From assembly GCA_002633005.1 (NCBI GenBank), contig NMRA01000003.1:2040727-2104726 (forward strand): a stretch of DNA of 64,000 bases, written 5' to 3'. Shown here piece by piece: positions 1 through 9,973 of this stretch (positions are counted from its first letter, which is position 1; the number at the start of each line of letters is the position of its first letter). Origin of the DNA: Phoronis australis (Eukaryota > Phoronida > Phoronidae). Below the pieces are notes generated by a model. It was not told the DNA's origin and did no database searches. It saw only the letters and a list, made by a program, of their open reading frames with translations. Both the position numbers and the translations under genes were made by a program.

Positions 1-374
1 GCGGATTCGACTAACCTGGAACCTTCGCACTTTCAGTCAAACGATTTTCTGACGAAGCTAAATCCTACTATGTTTAGTTGCCTAAAACGAAATTGAAGTT
101 GGCCTTTTACTCACCGTGACGTAAGTCAGCTAGGGGTCTCATTATGTTCTCTACCATGACAGGAATCTATTTCCGTTAGGGTTATACTCAAGTCATAGGC
201 AATGCTTTTATAAATCAGTGCTGTATTGGTAAAATTAGAGGTAAGTAGGCTCCCAAAGCTCACCGTATCACCTTGAGCACTGAACTTAACTTACGGTGCG
301 TAGGCGCTACGTTCAAATCCCAAAAGGTGGTTGGCTGCGCCTACGTGCGCCTACGCCCCACTACAGCACTGTCG

Positions 375-490
375 TATATTGCGCCATTTTTGAATCCGGA
401 ATTTTAGGGTTGGCCAACCCCAATAAAATCTGGAGTGTTCCTTTAAGTCGCTGATGATTTCAACGTTCTTGTTGATAAAAGAAACGAATT
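375..490 (+). repeat. Dispersed repeat family B, partial copy 1
   Basis: GAATTTTAGGGTTGGCCAAC, then TTCTTGTTGATAA, shared with 19860-20050 and in looser form with 5930-6245 and 29820-30060. Confidence 0.55.
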
Positions 491-560
491 CCTCGGAACA
501 TTAAGATAGCGATTTGATTGGAGTAAAATGCTTACAATTTTCGTACTACAACTTCTCTCC

Positions 561-680
561 CACCTAGATAGGCGCACGACGCACCAACCACAAACTTCCT
601 CACCTAGATAGGTGCACGACACATCAACCACAAACTTACTCACCTAGATAGGCGCACGACGCACCAACCACAAACTCCCA
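561..680. repeat. Tandem repeat, 3 x 40 bp
   Basis: Three adjacent 40-bp copies, each starting CACCTAGATAGGCGCACGAC and ending in CCAACCACAAACT. Copy 2 differs at a few C/T and G/A positions (GGTGCACGACACATC), consistent with CpG decay. The repeat stops exactly at 680. Confidence 0.95.
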
Positions 681-872
681 GCGTACCGCCGTGCAGTTTT
701 CTGCACCCGTGACACACAATGCAGCTAGAATGGGCGACATCAGCAGGGCCGCGTAAAATCCTGAACAAGAAAGAGAAGACGCAATGAAGACCTCGTAGAA
801 GCAATATGAAAATGGCTACTGTGCTATCGTAGCGAAAGACTTGTTCTAAGCGGCAATATACCCGCGTTTCGT

Positions 873-1190
873 CGAAGAAACTAAATTTTGATTTAAATCA
901 CTTACCTCAGTAAAATTGGTCTCAGCTTGTTCCAATGACTAAGATGAGAAGTGTTTTTTTGGTCTCGCAAAGACTGGATAGTCCATTATTATTCAAGAAC
1001 CATGCTCGGCGAATGACATGCCCTGACGAGTCTCGAGCAATAACAAAACTTCCAAGCCCAGAAGTCATAAGCATTACTCACTAAGAAACAATTTGAGATC
1101 ATATACAAATTTCATAAACGTAAGTGGTCTTAACCACAATTCGTTTTTGTGACCGAAGACAAGTTTATGATCGCTTTAAATCACAAGTAC
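873..1190 (+). repeat. Dispersed repeat family A, copy 1
   Basis: Shares blocks with 14285-14605 and 24325-24650: GAAGAAACTAAATTTTGA, then GATGAGAAGTG with TTTTTTGGTC, then AACGTAAGTGGTCTTAA, then TTTATGATCGCTTTAAATC. It lies downstream of exon c, in intron or flanking DNA. Confidence 0.7.
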
Positions 1191-1371
1191 CAGAAAAAAA
1201 TAGTAAAAAACCAAGACGTTTCGTGAACCCTGAGAACATAGGCCTATTTGTGGCCTGGAAACTTGAAAATAATAATTCTTAACTGCAATAAAAACTCAAA
1301 TTCTACCGTTTTTCGGTTTACAAATTGCTGCTTTGAGTACGAAGTCCAGCCGTTTCGGTGAATCACCTTAC

Positions 1372-1564
1372 CTGTAATGGACAAAAACATTGCGTATTGA
1401 CCGGTGGTCACCCGACCAAATACTCGGACAAAGAGGACTTTAAAACCAGCCATGCCTGACGCTGCTACAGGCACTAGTATTGACCCCCACATAGAGTTAG
1501 TGCCGAAACCGTCTTTATATATCATGAGGATACTCCCGGTCGTTCCAAATATGATGGCTACCAC
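1372..1564 (-). CDS. SLC35F-like exon c
   Basis: Acceptor TTTCTATTTCTTCAG, 193 coding bases, donor ACAG/GTAAGG (phase 1). It encodes VVAIIFGTTGSILMIYKDGF, then GSILVPVAASGMAGFKVLFVRVFG and AMFLSITG, which line up with IVAAIMAITGIVMMTYADGF and the YKVLFKLLLG..ALFLSILG stretch of SLC35F3/F4. The next family exon was not found between 1 and 1371 on the minus strand. Confidence 0.85.
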
Positions 1565-4256
1565 CTGAAGAAATAGAAAGCCATTGAATTATTAGTTTTG
1601 CTCATGACTTCAAGATGAATGTAGAAAGTTCATGAAAGTGATGAACTCGAGAGTGTTCGCCTATTTTCCAAAAGTGACTAACAATGAAATACATACGTCA
1701 TACTAAGCCCAAAGAATGAACCGACAATATTAAAAGTATCGGAAAGTTTGTGGGTGGTTTAGTTTTGGCAGGTAGCCTATCTTGTCCGTGGCACACAGGC
1801 GTATTTGCATTTGGCCTAACCGGAAGTTATGTCATTGCCGAGTTTGGCGTTAAAAACCTCCGCGCGGAATCATTTTTCTCATTCATCCAGTTAGTTAAAA
1901 TCAATGTTACGTGGATTAATTTTAACTGCTTTCATTAAATTATTAATGTAGCAGACAACTATGCATTTGAATTGATTTCAGACTTGCAAAGTCGTTTCAG
2001 AGGGCACAATCACTAAAGTGAAATTTGTTTAGAATTTATATATGCGAGAAAAGCAATCTGTGAGGCCAATCTCAGCGCTGCGTCGAACGACGTTGAACGC
2101 CCTGTTGTAACATATAATGTCGCACTCTGCACATATTGTCGCTCCGGCGAAAGTATACGTGGAAAACGCCGACTCATATTGTCTTTCGGGCGACAATACG
2201 GAGTGTCGAGTCTAACGCTCTGCTGCGAGAGTTTACAAACCCAACTCCATAATAAAATCATGCTCGGGCCTCATTTGGCGAAGTGGGCAAAAAGGTCTGC
2301 CCCAGAGAAACAAAAACTCCGAAAAAAGTAGAAAACAAGACAAAAGTCTACTAAGAAGGCAGGAACTACCAAAATTCGACGAATGCACAATTCGTAGCAT
2401 GGGCGCACCCAGCCTTCAATATGGGGGAGGGTCGAATGCCTGACGTGGACCTTTTGGTATCAAAACACGGGCGGACTAAAAAAAACGGGGGTACCACCGT
2501 GAATTGCGCGTTTGTGCTTATTTAGTGGACTTTTGTCTCACTTTTTATTTCTCAGAGGCGGACCTTTTTGCCCACTTCGACAAATGGGGGGGCTCGTTCG
2601 ATACCCCCGAGCCCCCTGGGTGCGCGCATGCGTAGCTCTGAACGTACTCCGTGAATCTTAGTAAAAGGGATCACATTCTCAAAAGTTCGAGCCTCCCATT
2701 TTTAGGCTGGGTGCGCGCATGTAAATGGCAGGGTATTTTGAACGAATTTAAGTGCTTAAGTCACAGTTCTTAAATTTAGCAAATGCTTGACAGACAAAAG
2801 GGTGAGAATTTGTTAATTTGTGATAAAAAACGCAAAAAACAGCGGGCTTTGTTGTATAGCTCTGGTGGAAATCATAATTTTCGCCGCACAAACGACAATG
2901 TCCCTAAGATGAAATCTGTTTAGATAAATCCGTATTAACTTAATTTACATCTATAAATTATGAAAACTTCATTTTTCCTTTGTGGCTCAGTGGTTACGAC
3001 TCAAGACAGGCATATGTCTACAGCGACGATTCAAATACCGCTGTAGTTTTATTCTATAGCCCCACTTTTTGCAGTGCTACGCCGCACATGGTTTATAGGC
3101 GATGCACCACAGGGGAGCTGATGGGGCTTTAGCCCCCACTTTTTTCAGTGCTGCGCCGCTCGTGGCAGAATAAAAGTCTACATACCCTAATAGGTATGAA
3201 GTTGACGTGAAGAATAATCCAGGAAAACAAGTAGACGTAGCACGAGTGAACTGCGTAGAGCACAGTGGCGTTCGCAGCTGGCACGAACGCCAGGGCTTTG
3301 ACGTAGGCGTACAAACTGATCATCCAAATACAGGCAAAAACCGTCAGCTTGACTACGGTTATGACAGGCTCGAAATCGTTGTTGGGGTTAAAAATACCCA
3401 GATGGTTCCTGGAATTTCAAATATTTAACTTTTTCAAATGCAAACATTTGCGTTTTTGAAAGACTTCCAAGAAAAATTGTTAACAAAATCAACGCTTTGT
3501 TGGTCTTTACGCTAAATTGCTAATAGTGTTTAGGCGTAAATGGTGTTTGCACCTAGCGAAATTTCACAATATGATTTTTTGTTAGCTTAATTCCACAAGC
3601 TGAAGTAGGGTTAGGTCATTAACATTGTCCGCATGCCATATTTTGGGAAAATATTGACAACGGTAAACAGCATACAAGTGCCATTAAACTAAAATCAAAG
3701 AAGCCGAACAGGGTTACCTTTAATTTTGTTGTTTCTACTCATTATCTGGACCCAGCTGGATAAAAGTTATACGTCGTATAGCAACAATGACGTCGCATTA
3801 TCACGCGTCACTTTGTTATTGTTGAACAATGCATCTGACGTCATGCAGCAATCAAACTTATCCAGCGGATAATTTTTGAAGCTTTATGCAACTCAGCACT
3901 GGCTAAGAGGTCGCATGTGGGTAAAAAAACGAAGAAACATTCCACTTTAGAAACCACAACTTAAAAGTTTAGTACCTGAAGGTGCCGACCACATCGAACG
4001 GAGATTCTTTAATGGAAATCCTGAGTAGAAGGAGATAACTTGGGTACACGAGTACCAGGCACATTGTCACTGAAAACACGGTGAAGAACGGTATGGAAAC
4101 GCGCAAGTCTGCCGGGCACTGAGCCAACTCTGTCCAGGTTACAAAACTCACAGCAGTCACCATCATTACTATAAAGCCGAAGAGCAGCGACAGCAGGCGA
4201 CTAGTAACAGAATTATTGCCGCCGCCAGCAACAACGATGCAACTCACAGGTTCCAT
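1372..4256 (-). CDS. SLC35F3/F4-like transporter, partial gene (3 exons seen, 3' end off window)
   Basis: Multi-pass membrane protein of the drug/metabolite transporter superfamily, closest by recognition to SLC35F3/SLC35F4 (SLC35F3 is a proposed thiamine transporter). Exons 4256-3976, 3408-3186 and 1564-1372 join in frame: AG+G makes Arg at the first junction, and the second junction is phase 0. All three donors and both internal acceptors are GT/AG. The joined 232 residues show about six hydrophobic spans, among them LLSLLFGFIVMMVTAV, VKLTVFACIWMISLYAYV, the SWIIL..FIPIR segment (compare SWIVLRDRFMGVR in the human protein) and MIYKDGFG (compare MTYADGFH). The last exon stops at FLSITG in phase 1, where the family continues with four more helices, so the 3' exons should lie left of position 1. 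The ATG at 4256 sits 5 bases after a possible acceptor, so an upstream exon is likely. The family assignment is firm; F3 versus F4 and the substrate are inference. Confidence 0.85.
2271..2586. repeat. Long inverted repeat overlapping the 2398-2630 element
   Basis: The left arm at 2271-2355 (GCGAAGTGGGCAAAAAGGTC, later GACAAAAGTCTACTAA) is the near reverse complement of the right arm at 2516-2586 (TTAGTGGACTTTTGTC, later GGACCTTTTTGCCCACTTCG). The arms are about 75-85 bp with a loop of about 160 bp, and they interleave with the neighbouring element rather than nesting inside it. Confidence 0.75.
2398..2630. mobile_element. Small inverted-repeat element with CGTAG duplication
   Basis: CATGGGCGCACCCAG at the left and CTGGGTGCGCGCATG at the right are inverted copies. 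CGTAG occurs on both sides (2393-2397 and 2631-2635) as a target duplication. A loose third end of the same type (GGCTGGGTGCGCGCATG) lies at about 2704-2720. The element lies within the intron between SLC35F-like exons b and c. Confidence 0.75.
2979..3050 (+). repeat. tRNA-derived SINE head in the SLC35F-like intron
   Basis: A-box-like TGTGGCTCAGTGGTTACGAC and B-box-like CGATTCAAATACCG. ACAGCG and CGCTGT pair around the B box like a T-arm. There is no acceptor stem, and a fold-back element follows immediately. Confidence 0.55.
3060..3165 (-). mobile_element. Palindromic mini-element (GGCGGCGCAGCACTGAAAAA family), one and a half copies
   Basis: On the minus strand: CGGCGCAGCACTGAAAAAAG, GGGGGCT..AGCCCC, then GGTGCATCGCC. 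A truncated second copy (GCGGCGTAGCACTGCAAAAA) follows. It lies about 20 bp from the donor of SLC35F-like exon b. Better copies are at 11536, 11678, 11741 and 13211. Confidence 0.7.
3186..3408 (-). CDS. SLC35F-like exon b
   Basis: Acceptor TTGAAATTCCAG, then 223 coding bases, then donor AGG/GTATGT. It encodes NHLGIFNPNNDFEPVITVVK followed by two membrane spans ending SWIILHVNFIPIR. The segment PAANATVLYAVHSCYVYLFSW is the conserved family core (P-A/S-x-x-A-T-x-L-Y-A). A fold-back mini-element lies about 20 bases downstream of the donor. Confidence 0.85.
3976..4256 (-). CDS. SLC35F-like exon a (possible start codon exon)
   Basis: Begins MEPVSCIVVAGGG and ends GTF+AG at a CAG/GTACTAA donor (phase 2). 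It encodes the first two membrane spans and the hydrophilic SIKESPFDVV stretch between spans. The ATG context is CAACCATGG, a good Kozak match. A possible acceptor (TATGTTTCAG) immediately precedes it at 4262-4263, so the exon may start at 4261 with two coding or 5' UTR bases before ACC ATG. Confidence 0.8.
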
Positions 4257-5161
4257 GGTTGCTGAAACATAATTCAGTCATCAAAATAAATCGATTCTTC
4301 AAAACTAGACATTTCAGATCTAACAGTCAATTCAGACCTCTAACTTAAGCGTTACTCATTTTCTACATTGATTTTGGCATTTTGCCGGGAACTGATCATT
4401 TCCGCATTTATCGCCAATAAAGGATTGTCTCAAAAGTGACTCCACGAAACCTGCGAGCTGGTGGCTATCGATTAGATAAACGATTTAGATAAGCTGCCAT
4501 CTCCAATGTCGGTAATGTTCAAATAATACCATCAGCTCCATAGAACAAAATCCAGTCCTTAGGCTGAAACTGCAAGAACTATGTCGTATTTTCAGGAACC
4601 ATTATCTCGTTCGATTGTTTCAGGAATAGTCTTACTCCCTTACAAACCGCAAGGGCGCTCTCACTGAGAGTATTGATTTCTTTCTTGATGAATGGATTCA
4701 TTTTCTTGCAAGTTGTTTTTCCTTTCTTGCGCACCATCATTCTTTTTTACACATACACATTTCCATTCTCAGGAACCACAGCTCTGACTCTCTGCTAGGA
4801 GACACTAGTGTTGAGTAGGAAGCAAGTAGTTGGTTTAGTGCACAAAAACTGCATGCACTCTACAACTGGACGATCAGCGCAATGAGTACCTTAAAACTTA
4901 TAAAACTTAAATTGGCAGGTTTGCTCTCCAAGCACAGAAACGTTTTATGTTTTAACAGCAAATTGTTTATTTACCGGAGCCACAATAGCTTCCACTATAT
5001 TTCAGATGATTGCGACAGTTCTCAGTAGGACCTAAAATCAAGGAGGTACTTTGTAGACTGATTTGTCATTGTAAACAGGCTTCTCTAAGAAAAAATTATT
5101 GGTATTGAGAAATAAAGGACTTTACATTTAGTTGCAGTTGCTTGACTCAGGAGGCCCTCAC

Positions 5162-5318
5162 TTGAACACAGGCTTAGGCCCCAGTTATATCTAATCCGTC
5201 TCTGCTTTGAAATGTCAAAGCTTATTGGAGGTGCTCCAAGTTGCAACGGTCTCGGTCTCTCTTCGTTTTGCATAGATGCAAGTGCAAGTACGGCATCCGC
5301 TGTGACTAGATGTGAAAC
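5162..5318 (-). CDS. Possible upstream exon of the SLC35F-like gene
   Basis: An open stretch flanked by an acceptor (CGACAG at 5319-5320) and a donor (TCAA/GTGAGG). It ends in phase 1, which is the phase needed to join the CA ACC ATG start of the exon at 4261. It contains an in-frame ATG at 5273 giving MQNEERPRPLQLGAPPISFD, a soluble N-terminal tail such as SLC35F3/F4 proteins carry. No residue similarity was recognised, so this rests only on splice-site and phase compatibility. It could equally be chance. Confidence 0.3.
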
Positions 5319-5929
5319 CTGTCGATAAATATGGATCCACGAACACGTGGGTACAAGTAAAACCTTAGTGAAACACAATTTGGCATAAGTTTTGGAAAAA
5401 CCTTAGGCCTTTGGTAGTTGCAATGTCCTATAATAGCAAAAGGTAGCGCCTGTACTTTTCACCATAAAATGGTCCGTTCACTCAGTTAGCAATATTTACT
5501 GACAATTCTGCATTTTCGGCAACTGCTCCTGGCGGCTGCTTCTCGGAGAGTCTATTGTCTTTTGGTTAGCTTATTTCGAGAAATTTGATTCCAACTAAGT
5601 CAGAAAATGTGTCTACAACTTGAAGTCAAAAGACAAATATCCGTAGCCTTGGGACCAGACTAAAAGACAAAATATCAAATTCTAACCATAAATTCTGCGA
5701 GAAGCAGGCCCTGGCAAGGAAGCCCCAATTACCTCAGCATACAGGCAGGTTATTGACTGCGGGAGCTCGCTGAGTGTCTCTTCGATTGGAACAATTGGAC
5801 GGAACTTATTTGCATACGACATGGGGTCTAGGGGCGGTGTAATCGACACTTGGAAGATTGGCTTTTGCGAATTTTTAAAATGCATTTCTCCCTGTTTAGG
5901 TGGCTATAACAAAAATCGAATTATGCCTT

Positions 5930-6245
5930 CTACTCTCATAAAATCTGTCATACCATATTCCTTACCGTTATAAGATTGCATTTCCCTTTTCAAAAAGAAC
6001 ATGGAAACAATCATCTACTTAAGAAATTGCTTCAGAGTCTATTGTTGTTGGCTAACCCGAAAATTGCAAATTTGAAAACGGCACTAGTACACATTGCCTG
6101 TAACTTGGTAACGGAAATCGAATTCTATCATGGTAACGGATATTATGAGACCAATTTGATGAGATTAAAAGTCCTAATTCGATTTTCATTTCATAGCCAG
6201 CAGGGCAAAATGCAACTTCAAGGAAACATTCTTGTCGAGAAAAGT
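5930..6245 (+). repeat. Dispersed repeat family B, copy 2
   Basis: CTCATAAAATCTGTCATA, GGCTAACCCGAAAATTGCAA, CTATCATGGTAACGGATATT and TTCGATTTTCATTTCATAGC recur in the same order, diverged, at 29820-30060 and in part at 19840-20050. Confidence 0.55.
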
Positions 6246-6454
6246 AGTTTTCTAAGACCAGTCTCAGCGCGGAAACAAAACTGCAACTTCCTCGGTCGCA
6301 GCCGTCTCTCCGCTGGCGGAGTTAAACCTCACTCGAAAAATGGCAGAGTATTTTAAGCTTATTAACTCAGAAAAAGTGACCAGCTTCGGTTTAAGCGAAT
6401 GTCTGGCCAGGTTGACAACGGTGGGAATTAACAATTTGCGGATTTTGTAGTTTC

Positions 6455-6550
6455 ATTGGTGTAGTCAAAGCTAATAACTTCAAAAAGTACACCTGATGCA
6501 ATATCAAAATTAGTTTTTCGGCCGTAAATAGAGAATCTTACACGAGTCTC
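6455..6550 (+). repeat. Dispersed repeat C (pair with 13795-13890)
   Basis: TAATAACTTCAAAAAGTACA, then TCAAAATTAGTTTTTCGGCC and GTAAATAGAGAATCT. The copy at 13795 has the same order (CAATAACTTCAAAAAGTCTA, TTCGACCGTAAAAACG). Confidence 0.6.
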
Positions 6551-6559
6551 AAGTTTCAT

Positions 6560-8970
6560 GACAAGGGCAAAACCTCTTGGAAATTAAGGTCAAAATCCTG
6601 AGGCTTATTTGTTTTCTCACATGAACCGTAAAAACGATCTTTTGTGCCGAAAAACTCGACGAGTCTAAAACTTTCAACCACATGACACAACGCAATGTAA
6701 AGTAATTCAGTTACTTTTGTTAATAGTTTAATCTTAAGCTTAACAATTGAAAATTGCGTTGAGCTTTCGTAGCAAATCTTCAAGTTAGAATCTGATAAAC
6801 AGTCTTTGAAGTTGTAATTTTAAAACTTAAAAATGTTTATAAATAACAGTCAGCAAGGCTTCTCCGCGCGTGAGCACTGAATTGACCTTGAGAAAGCACA
6901 GGTAGACAGTCTCATCGCGTTTTTTGAGTTTGGGTTCGTCTCCGTTTGAATGAACGTGGATGTGGAATTCGCCATCGAAGATGGGCTCGTTTAAGAAGTT
7001 GTTTGCATGTCCTTCCTGCTGGGAGTACGTACTGTTGGGACACCCGATTTGTCAATCATAACCTTGTCACCTTCTCGGAATTCCGACATTGTTTGGTTGG
7101 CGCGCGTTTGATTGTTTTAGTGTTTTGAAGACGATAAAATGTAAGACGTATGGATTTCTATTTTGCACTACTTTGTGATTCGCCCATGTAATATAAAAAA
7201 ATATACACTCGGTGTTGTTAACCAGTCGTGTCGTAACACATTCCAGATCACGTGAGAAAATAGATGATGTCCCTTTTACTAGTGTTCTTAAACGGCAGAT
7301 TTCTGTAATTTGGAAGTGGGAATATCTATGAAGGTCAAGTGAATGGTACAGAGACTATTCTTTGATAATCGTAACTACGGCATTGAAGGTAGAACATTGC
7401 AAATTTCTCCGAAAACTTCTCTTGACAAAGTGACAGTAGTTACATACAGGGTTCTCGTATTTTGAGAACCTGATTTCTTTACAGAATAACGGGCATCAAA
7501 CTGGTTCTCAAAAACCGTTGGCAGCAGTAACTATTTCCGACAAATCTGTATAAGTAGTCAGCACGTGTGGGATCTACTGTCTGTTTACTGGGCTCCTCGG
7601 CAAGCTGGTCTGATTTGTCAGTTATTCTCAAACCCTGAAACCATTTCTAAATCGAGTGAGGAAGAGGGGCAGATTTCTCGACAATAAGTGAATAAAAAGT
7701 GGCTTTTGACAGAAGGCGCAGATTTCCCCCTGAAACAAACATGCATTTGGGTTCGTAAACATGCAATAGTACGCGAACCATGATGGAGTATTTGGACGCT
7801 ATAATTAACGATGTAATGCAAAATAAAAATCATTTTCCACGTGAAAAACTTAAACAATATAAAATTCCGTGACATGTACACAAACCTAATTTTGGACTTG
7901 GGACTTCTCCGTCTTTCCTACCTCCGACCTCCCTGGGTGCCTTAGGCTTTATTTGGTTCATCAACCCTGCCCTTCACATGACGCCCCCGTGCGATATTTT
8001 GCCTACGTAGGATCAAGCCTCGACGGTCAACGTATTACAATTAATCTGACAATGTTTTCAAACTGCGACCTCGACAGCTTGGCATCGAGAGGCTTTGACC
8101 AGATAATACACGGGAGTGGAAGCAATCACAAGCGTTAATGTGTCCCCTTGTTGTGTATCGATTAGATAAACGGGTGTTTTTGCCTTGGTATTAGTGTTAA
8201 TTTCCTGCTCAAACGTATTAACTGTCATCTTAGCATCACCATGGTAACCGCGCCTTGTCCAAAGCGAGGAAATTTGACTTGTGAAAAACCTGTAGAGTCA
8301 CTAGTTGAATGCCAGCTTGGTGCACGAAGAAATTCATAATAATCTGAGAACGGCGTAACTTTCACATACGAAAAATGCGTACGCCTATATGTACGTGTAT
8401 CACAAATTGCAGTTGCAAGGATACCAGACAATCGTACGCACAAGCCTCGACATAATTCCCACGGACCAGTGAATCATGCAGTGCAATTATATACCAGGAT
8501 ATCATGCTCTCGAACAAAAGCCAAGCATGCAAACGGCAACTTTATCCATACAAACATCGAATAATCCGCATCGGAATAGTTGTGATGATCTTGTGGTTCG
8601 CATGCACACATTTGCAATTCATAAGAGTACGACTCAATGATTAGAGCGGGTGACTAGCCGCTCGTTCATAAATATATCTATTCTATAGTGTTGCCTTGGG
8701 GTAGTTAACACCGTGGACACCAGGTGAAGAGCTGTTGTGGAGTCTGTCAAATGCACGAGGTTATAGTGTCTACAATTAAAAGTCGTTGGAAGTTATTAGT
8801 TGAAAGGTCTAGCTAGACCCACGTCATTATTTGACATATGTGAAACCGGTCGAGTGTTGGTCTGTCAACACAATCTGATTTTTGTATAGCTTTGATACTT
8901 GACTGTCGTCGCATGTGACAGGGTTTCGAACACCCTGGTCGTATACGACATGATTTTTGGAGCTAATGTG
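6560..8970. other. Intergenic, no gene seen
   Basis: CpG-normal intergenic DNA. It holds the short GGTTCTC inverted repeat and one copy of TATCGATTAGATAAACG (8156), a 17-mer also present at 4467. No frame with recognisable coding character. Confidence 0.6.
7446..7520. repeat. Short inverted repeat GGTTCTC..GAGAACC
   Basis: GGTTCTCGTATTTTGAGAACC is a short hairpin at about 7450-7470, and GGTTCTCAAAAACC follows at about 7503. A related GGTCTCGTATTTTGAGAACG lies at about 28021. The shared 14-mer TCGTATTTTGAGAA links the two loci. Confidence 0.45.
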
Positions 8971-9008
8971 TCGTATGCCATAGGCGGATTTAGGGGGGGG
9001 GCCCAGGG

Positions 9009-9025
9009 NNNNNNNNNNNNNNNNN
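9009..9025. other. Assembly gap, 17 N, inside a G/C homopolymer
   Basis: Preceded by GGGGGGGGGCCCAGGG and followed by ten C. The gap falls in the left part of the 8979-9968 element. Confidence 1.
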
Positions 9026-9137
9026 CCCCCCCCCCTTGGCTGCCGCAAAAAAAAATAAAACAGTAAGAGCGTAGGGAAATGTTGAGTTTATTAATTAACC
9101 CCGGTAATTAAAATTATACGGATGAAAAAAGATTTAA

Positions 9138-9578
9138 ATGTGTCCAATTTCAAGTGTCAAATTCGGAACACGGCGCGTTCGTAACGGAACTAGGGTTAAG
9201 TATAGGCTCTCCCGCGATATCCCAGGCGACCGGCAGTGGCGCTGCGCACTACGACTCAGTTTCCGTCGTCTGCTCCACTGTGCAATGAAGAAAATTTACT
9301 TCATTTTTTATAGAAAATGGAACCTGAGTGACGATGAAAAAACAGAAGCTGCTGGTAAGATGGGAATTTTAATCGAAGCCTTAGTGAATCACTCAGAAAC
9401 TCGCAATACTCTCTTTGTCAAACCTTATGTTAAGACGATTTCCAAAGCAATCCCGTCATTATTGCCAACACGAAAAACGGATTTGGTCTTTTGGGCATTT
9501 GAAGACTATTCTAAATACGACAAATTTGTTAAGAATCGATGGCACAAAACGTATAATAAGCATTACAAAAAGAAGTAG
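9138..9578 (+). CDS. Unrecognised 146-codon frame inside the 8979-9968 element
   Basis: Open frame beginning MCPISSVKFGTRRV. An internal ATG (9284) gives a 97-residue lysine-rich version starting MKKIYFIFYRKWNLSDDEK and ending in a Lys/His/Tyr-rich tail. No DDE/D, zinc-finger or RT motif is seen, and no family was recognised. It lies wholly within the inverted-repeat element and ends about 70 bp before the tRNA-like stretch. It may be element-encoded, a captured gene fragment or chance; the high lysine content matches the AT-rich local composition. Confidence 0.3.
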   Translation: MCPISSVKFGTRRVRNGTRVKYRLSRDIPGDRQWRCALRLSFRRLLHCAMKKIYFIFYRKWNLSDDEKTEAAGKMGILIEALVNHSETRNTLFVKPYVKTISKAIPSLLPTRKTDLVFWAFEDYSKYDKFVKNRWHKTYNKHYKKK

Positions 9579-9647
9579 GTTTCGCGCGCAAACGCTGTGG
9601 ACCATAAACAAGTAGGTCTCTTAGAATGAAATCAGTGGTGAAATATT

Positions 9648-9715
9648 GGTGGTGTAGTGGTAACGCACGCGCGCTCTATGCTCAAGGTCGTGAGTTCGAA
9701 TCTTTGGTACATGCG
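9648..9715 (+). repeat. tRNA-like Pol III promoter unit (SINE head)
   Basis: A-box-like TGGTGTAGTGGTAACGC followed 30 bases later by B-box-like GAGTTCGAATCT. The ends do not pair into an acceptor stem, so it is a tRNA-derived SINE head or tRNA relic, not a working tRNA gene. It lies inside the 990-bp element. Confidence 0.6.
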
Positions 9716-9973
9716 GTTTTTCCTGTTTGACACGTTCTCCGTATTTTTTTGCCTTTTTTTCTTGGATAATACTTCAGGAATCAAGGAAAATACTTGATTT
9801 TTAGATGTAAAAACAGAAAAATTTCCTGGGCGGGAGGGGGGCAAACCCCCCTCCCGACCTCCCCCCATTCGGTGCTATGCGCATCTACAATCGTGGTTCA
9901 GTTTGCGCAAATGTTTACAGCCGGACAAAAATGTTGGCCCCCCTTGTGATATCCTAGATCCGCCACTGTATGC

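Larger units (their letters stand above)
8979..9968. mobile_element. DNA element with CAGTGGCGGATYTAG ends and 5-bp TSD
   Basis: Left end CATAGGCGGATTTAG and right end CTAGATCCGCCACTG form imperfect terminal inverted repeats of about 15 bp. TATGC flanks both sides (8974-8978 and 9969-9973), so the target duplication is visible. Inside are G/C homopolymers with a 17-N gap, a 146-codon frame (9138-9578), a tRNA-like promoter region (9648-9715) and an 11-bp-stem G-rich hairpin (9831-9856). A short relative with the same ends is at 29614-29738. Confidence 0.75.

Noticed and set aside
5682-5885. Possible first coding exon of the SLC35F-like gene (MHFKNSQKPIFQ..)
   Set aside because: It has an acceptor-like and a donor-like site, but its phase 0 end does not join the CA ACC ATG exon without an immediate stop.
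9648-9715. Functional tRNA gene
   Set aside because: A and B boxes are present but no acceptor stem pairs and the anticodon arm is unclear.
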